Position numbers and translations under genes: made by a program. The notes under the pieces are model-generated. The model did no database searches and was not told where the DNA came from. It worked only from the letters and a program-made list of their open reading frames with translations. From Acidithiobacillus montserratensis (GTDB lineage: Bacteria > Pseudomonadota > Gammaproteobacteria > Acidithiobacillales > Acidithiobacillaceae), in the NCBI RefSeq assembly GCF_018853465.1, contig NZ_JABBOU010000118.1:1-8252 (forward strand): DNA of 8,252 nt, read 5' to 3'. Numbering within the stretch: the first letter of the stretch is position 1; each line of letters begins with the position of its first letter. Of the stretch, positions 1-6,043 are shown one piece after another.

Positions 1-108
1 GGACTTTGGCCCCATCTCTGCCAACCCCCTCATAAATCATTCACTCAGATGCTCATGCGTATGGTGGCGTAGCATGCGGCGACTTATTCCTCATGAAAAT
101 CGGTGAAA
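1..108. other. Non-Mod sequence at left edge, possible end of an inserted element
   Basis: This stretch follows the point where similarity to type III Mod proteins stops. No reading frame on the minus strand continues the Mod protein: all three have stops and none gives the expected Mod residues. On the plus strand two frames are open from the window edge. One ends at a TAG at 70-72 (23 codons, ending LMRMVA) and one ends at a TGA at 104-106 (34 codons, ending PHENR). Either could be the C-terminus of a transposase or other gene reading toward mod. A transposase stop about 35 bases from the element end would be typical of an insertion sequence. I do not recognise the protein or a terminal inverted repeat, so the element identity is open. 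Confidence 0.3.
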
Positions 109-978
109 CTTCAGTTCACGATAACGTCCCCTTTCGTCACACTTGTCATACTCATCAATCCATCGATCTGACTTCTCAATACCAAACATGCAGTCAGCGT
201 TGCTGGCATCTTTGGCAAAGATCATCACATATTCATGTGTTTTTGCAACAAAACTATCTAAATGTCGTCCTCTGGGATTTATTTGAACGGATATACTTGC
301 TACAAAATTTTCTTCTCCGAATATCTCTTTACCTAGCTTATACAGATTGTCAGCTTCATGATCATCAATACTAATAAAAACAACCCCATCATCCCTCAGC
401 AAATCCCTTGCCAGATACAATCGGGGATACATCATATTCAACCACTTGGAATGAAAACGGCCATCGGTATCCGTATTGCTGCTGAACCGCTTACCCTCTT
501 CTCCAGTCTGCCCCGTGTACTCCAGATAGGTTTGCAGGCTTTCGCTGAAGTTATCCGGGTAGATGAAGTCGTTGCCCGTATTGTATGGCGGGTCGATATA
601 GATCATCTTCACCTTGCCGATATACGATTTCTGCAAGAGCTTCAATGCCTCCAGGTTGTCCCCTTCGATAATCAGGTTTTTCGTGGTATCGAAGTTGACG
701 CTTTCCTCTGGTGCAGGAAGCAAGGCACCCATACTCGGCGTCTGGATAGCCTTGAAACAGGCGGATTTGCCGGGCCAGTTCAGGCCATAGCGTTCCTTGC
801 CGGTGTCCACCATATCGCCAAGGGCCAGCCGCAGCCGGTCGAAGTCGATCTGACCGCCTTCCGTGCGGACTTCTGGGAAGAGTCGTAAGAGTTCTTCCCG
901 CTTTTCTTCGGAGATGTTGAGGGATTGGAGGTTAAAACTGTCAGTCTCTTGTTCACTCAAACTGCTATCCTTTTGCAT
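91..978 (-). pseudogene. Truncated type III-style adenine-specific DNA methyltransferase (Mod)
   Basis: Type III Mod proteins transfer a methyl group from AdoMet to adenine and also specify the recognition site for the restriction complex. The 295-residue product has the typical N-terminal region (ISEEKREELLRLFPEVRTEGG, about 22-42), the lead-in IIEGDNLEALKLLQKSY (103-119), catalytic motif IV DPPY at 129-132 followed by NTGNDFIY, and the strand FISIDDHE (201-208). Mods of this type have β-class order: DPPY first, then the target-recognition region, then the AdoMet-binding FxGxG motif near the C-terminus. They are usually about 600 residues or longer. Here the protein stops just inside the recognition region, after GRYRELK (284-290). 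Relatives, as I remember them, continue with an ELRNRNP-like run, but this sequence reads FHRFS and a TGA. The FxGxG half is therefore missing and the enzyme should be inactive. The ATG at 978 directly abuts the stop of the upstream gene and has no Shine-Dalgarno sequence, so translation probably depends on coupling. Mod identity is firm; the cause of truncation is inferred. Confidence 0.88.
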
Positions 979-1668
979 TTACGAGAACGCTTTGATAAAA
1001 GAAGCAAAAGATTTAATATGACCAGTATCATTTAATCTCGAAACTATAGATTTATAATATTTTTGATGAAGAATGGGGCCGGGGTTGTTCTTTCTATAAC
1101 TCGATTTTGGATACTTATCTTTGATTAGATGTGCAAGATACCTTTCTGCATAGTGAGCTTTAGATCCCGCTGAGTAGTCGCTTGGCACACAAAGCAACTC
1201 TGGATCAAGTTTAGAAACATTATAATTTTTAATACATTCTTTAGATAGTTTTAGTTGTGTGTGCATCACTAGATTTTTATTGCCAAGAAACCAAGCCTCT
1301 ATGCAAAAATTCTGGGCAATCACGTGAAGATCGAACGCCATATGCGAACCGTTCAACGCCTCTACAACAGTTTGAGTTATTTCGACCGTCTTCTTCTCCA
1401 TAGTTACCGTTTCTGTGTCAACCGCAACAACAAGGCGGCTAAAAAGCTGTAATCCATGAGCATCTGTTTTATTGCAAACGTCTTCAACAGCCGCCTTAAT
1501 ACGATCCAAATAACAGGGCCAGCCATTGCCCACAATCATATATACGTTATTGACAGAAACATCGCTTATACTTCTAACCACTCGCAAGGAATTATTCGTA
1601 TAGCCAATCCATTTATCATACACCAGTGTTTCTGTTTTCTCGCCTTCAACCACTAGATAAATATTCAT
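979..1668 (-). CDS. Putative TOPRIM-like nuclease partner of the adjacent ATPase
   Basis: The 229-residue protein begins with a β-strand and an acidic motif, IYLVVEGEKTE (3-13), as in TOPRIM folds, where the glutamate is catalytic. A second strand, RLVVAVDTET (78-87), places D84 and E86 as a DxE pair in the position of the TOPRIM DxD metal-binding motif. A later CIEAWFLG (122-129) resembles the EAW-L motif of DUF4276/RloB-like proteins. The C-terminal third is basic (KDKYPKSSYRKNN, 183-195), which could suit nucleic acid contact. TOPRIM proteins paired with ABC-type ATPases include AriB of PARIS and the fused OLD and Gabija GajA nucleases; the ATPase senses or gates and the TOPRIM part cleaves DNA or RNA. 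The gene lies three bases after the ATPase stop and its own TAA abuts the mod ATG, so it is translationally coupled on both sides. It has no evident Shine-Dalgarno site. It is AT-rich compared with the helicase. Family assignment rests on motifs only; an unrelated α/β fold is possible. Confidence 0.6.
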   Translation of the reverse strand: MNIYLVVEGEKTETLVYDKWIGYTNNSLRVVRSISDVSVNNVYMIVGNGWPCYLDRIKAAVEDVCNKTDAHGLQLFSRLVVAVDTETVTMEKKTVEITQTVVEALNGSHMAFDLHVIAQNFCIEAWFLGNKNLVMHTQLKLSKECIKNYNVSKLDPELLCVPSDYSAGSKAHYAERYLAHLIKDKYPKSSYRKNNPGPILHQKYYKSIVSRLNDTGHIKSFASFIKAFS

Positions 1669-1671
1669 GAT

Positions 1672-2850
1672 TCAAATATCATTATCAATATCATTGATTA
1701 ACTGAATAAAATAGTCCTGCCTTGATTGCGAGTACCTGCCTTCCAAAACCGAACCATCTGTTATACTTATTGTTGAGTCCTTTCGCTTTATTAGAAACCA
1801 ATCATTGATGGAAATTTTATTGATAACATAAGGGTTGTGGCTCGTTAAAATAAATTGCTTATCCAACCCCGCATCATCCATAATCTCTGGAAGAAACCCT
1901 ATTACGTTTACCCCTAGCGAATTTTCGTATTCATCTATAAAATACACTCCTCCATCATTCATCGTGAAGATATCGGTGAGCATAAACAACACCTTGAGCA
2001 TTCCTGATGATAGCTGATTTAGGAATATGCGCTGTGCAACCCCTCGTTCTTTTATAACCACAACAGGTGCTGATATATTGTCTTTCATTATTTTTTTTGC
2101 GCCCGGTTGTGGCTCCATACCGGCGTCGGTTATTTTTAAACTTTCAACGGATGGAAAGATATCGACAAAATGAGAGACAACATTTTCAAACTTCTTCGGA
2201 TAGTCTTTGTATACGAGATACAACCTTTTATTTAATGTCGGCGAACTTGCGATATCGTTGAACGATGAAATCTTGCTCACCTTATTTTTCGCAGCGAATG
2301 CAATATCAGTAGTAAATCCCGCAGCACGTTCCAGCTCTCCGCCAGAAAAAGACCTCCTTAGAAAGCCACCAAAAAAATCACTGATTAATTTTATATCTGA
2401 ATCGTTTTTAAACAGAACCAGTCCTGGCTGATTCGCAAAAACATTGGGCAATATTTGGTCTCGTAGCTTAACCCCACCTACTTCTCTTTCGTATATTAGT
2501 TCACAATCCGTATTTTTCACTTCTTTAATAAGACGATCACGAATAATTGTATACACACCGGATACATCAACTTCGGCGGCATAAGTCCACGAAAAAATAA
2601 CGCCATTCAACTCCAACTCAATTACCCACTCACCAGCAACTGGCTGAATATTAAGCATATTTATCTGCTGCAACCCTGGAAAACTCTGAATGCCTGCCGC
2701 CGCTGTTGTTGCAATGCCAAATATAATATTAAGCAGCGTTGTTTTTCCCGCTGCAGATGCACCAACAAATAGGTTTATTCTATGTAAGTGGATCTTTGGA
2801 ATTACCCATCCAGACTTATTGTTTGAGTACTGAACACTGCGGATAGACAT
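1672..2850 (-). CDS. ABC/OLD-like AAA ATPase of a defence module
   Basis: The 392-residue protein has all the ABC-ATPase landmarks: Walker A GASAAGKT (30-37), signature LSSGM (280-284), Walker B VYFIDEYEN with D306 and E307, and the H-loop TSHNPYVIN (336-344). The wide spacing between Walker A and the signature, the DEYEN Walker B, and the SHNPYVI switch are typical of the OLD/AAA15/RloA/AriA group, which act in anti-phage defence, not of transporters. No membrane segment is apparent. I chose the ATG at 2850 because AAGAGGA lies five bases upstream. An in-frame TTG at 2871 would add seven residues but has no comparable site. The gene follows the helicase by 59 AT-rich bases and is followed three bases later by the TOPRIM-like gene, so ATPase and putative nuclease are probably made together. 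Odd point: a second signature-like run, RSFSGGELERA, occurs at 166-176. The ATPase call is firm; the defence role is inferred from architecture and neighbours. Confidence 0.85.
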   Translation of the reverse strand: MSIRSVQYSNNKSGWVIPKIHLHRINLFVGASAAGKTTLLNIIFGIATTAAAGIQSFPGLQQINMLNIQPVAGEWVIELELNGVIFSWTYAAEVDVSGVYTIIRDRLIKEVKNTDCELIYEREVGGVKLRDQILPNVFANQPGLVLFKNDSDIKLISDFFGGFLRRSFSGGELERAAGFTTDIAFAAKNKVSKISSFNDIASSPTLNKRLYLVYKDYPKKFENVVSHFVDIFPSVESLKITDAGMEPQPGAKKIMKDNISAPVVVIKERGVAQRIFLNQLSSGMLKVLFMLTDIFTMNDGGVYFIDEYENSLGVNVIGFLPEIMDDAGLDKQFILTSHNPYVINKISINDWFLIKRKDSTISITDGSVLEGRYSQSRQDYFIQLINDIDNDI

Positions 2851-2855
2851 GGTAG

Positions 2856-2862
2856 TCCTCTT
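2856..2862 (-). promoter_or_regulatory. Shine-Dalgarno site that sets the ATPase start
   Basis: On the minus strand AAGAGGA precedes the ATG at 2850 with a five-base spacer. It lies inside the extension that a TTG start at 2871 would create, so it favours the ATG. It is the only well-placed ribosome binding site seen inside the defence operon, which suggests the ATPase is where independent translation of the ATPase/TOPRIM pair begins. Confidence 0.65.
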
Positions 2863-2909
2863 TCTCTTCAAATATATTAATTTTAAATGTTATTGTAGCA
2901 TCAAAAAAA

Positions 2910-5810
2910 CTACAGTACCCACCGCACCACAAACAACCGCTCTTCCTCAGTCCGCTGCATCATCCTGTTCCCCATGTCACCCAGTAGATCGTCCTTCTTT
3001 CGCTCTACGTCACGGGATGCCTGATCATAGGTCCGCCAGGCATCGTCCCGCTGTGATTCCAGCTTCCTGAGTTCCCGTTGTCTTTCCAGCTTGTCCGGGA
3101 TATTCGCCGCCTGCCGGGCTAACCGACGCTTTTCCTTGATCTTTTGTTCCAGATCATCCAGTTCGGCCTTCAAAGACAACCTCCGGTCATCGGCCCAGCG
3201 ATCCAGCTTGTCCATCTCCACATCAAACCAGGTGCCGTCACGTTTGCCTATCTCTTCCGTCAGCGCCTGCCAACGTGTCCTCAGTTGGTCAGTTAGATCA
3301 TTTTCCACGAATTGCCCGACCGTAATGGCATCACCACCGACCACTTCACCATCCAAATCAAAGAGCCGTCTACACTGATCGGCACTGATTTCCTGCCCGT
3401 CACCGGTCGTGCCAGCAAACACTAAATGGTCTTCGGACTCTACCGCATCCATGCGATACCGGCTACAAGCCAGCCAGCCGGACTGCCCAACCAGCGGCTC
3501 CAGTATGGTGATATGCTTTCCAGATTCCGGGTATCGAAAGACCACCTCGGCTACGGGTAGCTGCAACCCTTGCGCATCGGCCAGTATCCGTTGCGCCAAA
3601 GGATGTCCCAATCGATAGGTGTGCTGACCGGCCATGTCGGCAGGATCGGATTTGCTGATCGCCATCCTGTAGTTGCCCAATGGGCAGTCATGCCAGCCCG
3701 CTTTTCGATTCTCCAGTCGGAAACCGTGCCCTGCATCATCAAAGGCGGCATAACCGTCCAGCATGAACCGGGTAACACTCCAGAGGCAGGCATTGAAGGT
3801 ATCCAGCGTCTGGGCACTCTGTACCTTCACCTTCTCGATGACCTCGATATCAAAATTGTTCAGCAGTTTTTCCCTGGCGTCCTGCTGGCCTCCGGTGATC
3901 TCGCTTTCCATTTCGCTTTGCAGGGCGTCAAACTCAAAGGAGATTTGTCCCGGGGACCGGCATTTCTGATAGATGCCGGCGATCCGCTTTTCAAAGTCCA
4001 CCCCAGACTCCGCCACGCCAAGCACTTCATCGCTGGCCCCGAAAACGCCGTTGAACAGACGGAATTTCTCATCCAGCAGTTGGTAGACTCGCACATCGGC
4101 GGCATTGCGCTTATTGAGAAAATTGACCACCACCACGTCGAACTTCTGGCCATATCGGTGACAACGGCCAATGCGTTGCTCGATACGCTGCGGATTCCAC
4201 GGTAGGTCATAGTTCACCACCAGGTTGCAGAATTGCAGGTTGATGCCCTCTGCAGCGGCCTCGGTGGCAATCAGGATCGACGCTTCATCCCGGAAGCAGT
4301 CCACAAGGGCCGCCCGCATGTCCGCCGTCGGGGAACCGCTGATCCGGTCAGTGCCAGCATTCCATTCCATCCAGCGCCGGTAGATGACCTTGGATTGCGG
4401 GTCATTGTTGGTGCCGTTGAACAGGATGGCTTTACCGGCAAACTCGGTTTCGGCCAGCAGTTCCAGTAGGTATTCCTGGGTACGGCGGGATTCGGTGAAG
4501 ATAACGGCCTTTTGCTGGAGGGTTGCCGCACCTTGGCGCTTTTGGGCATCCTCAGATGCAGAAAAACCCCGACGCAGAGCGGTCAGCAGGTTTTCGCCTT
4601 TGGAATTTTGGATGATGGACCGGGCCAGTGTGTGAAATTCACGTAATTTAAGGACTTCCGCTTTCATACCTTCGATTTCCGTAGGTGTCAGCGATTTAAC
4701 GATCTCTTCCGGGTTTTCTTCACCATCCCACTCGTCGGTCAGCTCATCCAGGTCTTCCCAATTTTCCCCAAGGTCTTCCGGTGGACTATCCACCAGGGCC
4801 GCTTCTACCAGCGCCTTTTCCAGCTTTTTGACCAGACCGTCTAGTGTATGGGCTATGGCATAGGACGATGATGCCAGCAATTTACGCAACACCAGGGTCA
4901 TCAGTTGGCGTTGACCGGACGGCAAGGCATAGAGAATGGGCTGCTGGAGATATTCCGATACCTCATCATAAAGCCGTTGTTCGTCGTCGGTCGGGAAGAA
5001 CTCCTGCACCAAGGCATGGCGGCTGGTGTACTTCACATACTCCAGCACTTGTTTACGCAGAGTGCGCTTGCACAAGGGTTTCAGCCGTTCCCGCAGTTCA
5101 GTAAAGTCTTCCTCACTGGACAGCCGGGAATACTGGGCCTTGAAGCTCTTCAAATCGCCAAAAGCATATTCATCAATGATGCTGACCAGCCCGTACAGTT
5201 CCAGCAAAGAATTCTGCAATGGCGTAGCGGTCAGCAGCACCTTGGTGTACGGGGCCAGTGCCTGTTTGATGGCATTGGCGATTTTATTGGAACCCCGATA
5301 GACGTTACGCAACCGGTGCCCTTCATCGATGACCACCAGGTCCCAGGCCACCTGTTGAAGATAGACGTCTTTGGTTCGGGCAAATTGGAAGGAGCACAGG
5401 ACAATTTGCGGTTGTACAAAGGGATTCAGGATGCGGGCACGTATGGCTTCATTGAAGCTTTTGGTTTCCAGAATGATGGATGGCAGGTGAAATTTGTCCG
5501 CCATCTCCTGCGACCACTGTTTACGCAGATTGGCGGGTAGGATGATCAGCAGTTTTCGCCGTCGTTCGGCCCAGAGTTGGGACAGGAGAAGGCCCGCCTC
5601 AATGGTTTTACCCAACCCCACTTCATCGGCCAGGATAACGCCTTTGGAAAAAGGGTTGCGCAGGGCAAATAGGGCTGCCTCAATCTGATGCGGGTTAAGG
5701 TCCACCTGGGCATCGGAGAGTGCTGAAGACAGCCGGTTAGTATCATCATCGGCGGATCGTCGGGTCAGGTCGTGTGCGAAGAATTTGGCGTGGTAGGGGG
5801 TCAGGGGCAT
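2910..5810 (-). CDS. SNF2-family DEAD/DEAH helicase/translocase, defence-associated
   Basis: The 966-residue protein is an intact superfamily 2 DNA translocase. The N-terminal lobe has a Q-like DLNPHQIEAAL (37-47), Walker A DEVGLGKT (62-69), Walker B DEGH (162-165) and motif III LLTATP (192-197). The C-terminal lobe has KAVIFTES (434-441), motif V ATEAAAEGINLQ (515-526) and motif VI QRIEQRIGRCHRYGQ (541-555), the arrangement seen in SNF2/RapA-like enzymes. An acidic linker (about 344-370, rich in D and E) separates the lobes. The long C-terminal region ends in a charged, probably coiled-coil stretch (about 870-945). Helicases of this type occur next to type III-style Mod genes, and SNF2 helicases also occur in DISARM (DrmD). 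Here it heads an ATPase/TOPRIM/Mod operon, so a role moving along or remodelling invading DNA is likely. The start is fixed: an in-frame TAG lies two codons upstream of the ATG at 5810. No Shine-Dalgarno site is correctly spaced from that ATG. It has GC-rich codon use, unlike the two genes that follow. Confidence 0.92.
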   Translation of the reverse strand: MPLTPYHAKFFAHDLTRRSADDDTNRLSSALSDAQVDLNPHQIEAALFALRNPFSKGVILADEVGLGKTIEAGLLLSQLWAERRRKLLIILPANLRKQWSQEMADKFHLPSIILETKSFNEAIRARILNPFVQPQIVLCSFQFARTKDVYLQQVAWDLVVIDEGHRLRNVYRGSNKIANAIKQALAPYTKVLLTATPLQNSLLELYGLVSIIDEYAFGDLKSFKAQYSRLSSEEDFTELRERLKPLCKRTLRKQVLEYVKYTSRHALVQEFFPTDDEQRLYDEVSEYLQQPILYALPSGQRQLMTLVLRKLLASSSYAIAHTLDGLVKKLEKALVEAALVDSPPEDLGENWEDLDELTDEWDGEENPEEIVKSLTPTEIEGMKAEVLKLREFHTLARSIIQNSKGENLLTALRRGFSASEDAQKRQGAATLQQKAVIFTESRRTQEYLLELLAETEFAGKAILFNGTNNDPQSKVIYRRWMEWNAGTDRISGSPTADMRAALVDCFRDEASILIATEAAAEGINLQFCNLVVNYDLPWNPQRIEQRIGRCHRYGQKFDVVVVNFLNKRNAADVRVYQLLDEKFRLFNGVFGASDEVLGVAESGVDFEKRIAGIYQKCRSPGQISFEFDALQSEMESEITGGQQDAREKLLNNFDIEVIEKVKVQSAQTLDTFNACLWSVTRFMLDGYAAFDDAGHGFRLENRKAGWHDCPLGNYRMAISKSDPADMAGQHTYRLGHPLAQRILADAQGLQLPVAEVVFRYPESGKHITILEPLVGQSGWLACSRYRMDAVESEDHLVFAGTTGDGQEISADQCRRLFDLDGEVVGGDAITVGQFVENDLTDQLRTRWQALTEEIGKRDGTWFDVEMDKLDRWADDRRLSLKAELDDLEQKIKEKRRLARQAANIPDKLERQRELRKLESQRDDAWRTYDQASRDVERKKDDLLGDMGNRMMQRTEEERLFVVRWVL

Positions 5811-5813
5811 GCG

Positions 5814-5841
5814 CTATCTAATAGCACGGTTCATCTCCTCC
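5814..5841 (-). promoter_or_regulatory. Strong Shine-Dalgarno sequence over a six-codon mini-ORF before the helicase
   Basis: A perfect GGAGGAG (5841-5835) abuts an ATG at 5834. That ATG opens a six-codon frame (MNRAIR) that ends at TAG 5816-5814, three bases before the helicase ATG and in the same frame. The Shine-Dalgarno core is about 24 bases from the helicase ATG, too far for ordinary initiation. Two readings are possible: ribosomes load here, translate a leader and re-initiate on the helicase, which would damp expression, or the match is accidental. A longer frame in the same register (6017-5814) crosses AT-rich non-coding-looking DNA and is not convincing. Confidence 0.3.
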
Positions 5842-5947
5842 AGATCACTAGGCGCGCTCAATATGTTTACAACTATGTCGGCACTTGCTACAATACACCA
5901 TATTATCTTTATAATTATTTTAATTAAAAATATTTGTTTACATATTT
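5842..5947 (-). promoter_or_regulatory. AT-rich intergenic region likely holding the defence operon promoter
   Basis: About 100 bases between the GC-rich pdxA side and the helicase are strikingly AT-rich, especially 5901-5950. On the minus strand there are several -10-like hexamers (TATAAA, GATAAT, TAATAT), but none has a convincing -35 at 16-18 bases. An eight-base direct repeat, TGTTTACA on the plus strand, occurs at 5864-5871 and 5935-5942 and could mark operator half-sites. Since the helicase is the first gene of the AT-rich/GC-mixed block, its promoter most likely lies here. The exact start site cannot be named from sequence alone. Confidence 0.4.
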
Positions 5948-6043
5948 TTATATACATAAGACTTCCTGCTGGCCCAGGTGCCTGAGGGACGCCAGCGGAT
6001 CGTTTAAACAGGCCCATACGGGCAGATCAACGGCCGGGCTCAT
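5948..6043 (-). pseudogene. Short frame overlapping the pdxA stop, probable remnant of a displaced gene
   Basis: An ATG overlaps the pdxA stop codon as TGATG and opens a 31-codon frame (starting MSPAVDLPVW, with DPLASLRHLGQQEV near its end). It runs into a TAA at 5950-5948, inside the AT-rich tract. Stop/start overlap is how S4 and pdxA are joined too, so a third operon gene would be expected here. The GC-rich, protein-like part ends at about 5960, exactly where base composition changes. I read it as the first roughly 28 codons of a gene cut off by insertion of the left-hand block. It could equally be non-coding 3' sequence: a weak GCCC-GTAT-GGGC hairpin lies within it at about 6011-6022. I do not recognise the family. 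Confidence 0.35.

Noticed and set aside
358..888. Plus-strand open frame of 176 codons opposite mod
   Set aside because: It lies antisense to clearly conserved Mod motifs, shows no recognisable domain, and is explained as a shadow frame.
2851..2871. TTG at 2871 as the ATPase start
   Set aside because: The ATG at 2850 has a well-spaced AAGAGGA, which the longer form would place inside the coding region.
2903..2912. T-run after the helicase stop as an intrinsic terminator
   Set aside because: Seven T follow the TAG on the minus strand, but no GC-rich hairpin precedes them.
4905..5540. Plus-strand open frame of 211 codons (and a similar one at 3570-4205) opposite the helicase
   Set aside because: Both are antisense to conserved helicase sequence and have no domain or ribosome binding site; they arise from GC-rich codon bias.
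91..5810. Canonical class 1 DISARM (DrmD plus DrmMI)
   Set aside because: A SNF2 helicase and an adenine methylase are present, but no DrmA, DrmB or DrmC-like gene is seen here, and the methylase is of the type III Mod kind.
5814..6017. 67-codon minus-strand frame directly before the helicase
   Set aside because: Its middle translates very AT-rich DNA into an isoleucine/lysine-rich string, its start falls in another frame of the pdxA-linked remnant, and it has no Shine-Dalgarno site at its own start.
6009..6025. Hairpin GCCC-GTAT-GGGC after pdxA as a terminator
   Set aside because: The stem is only four pairs and is followed by just three T, too weak to call.
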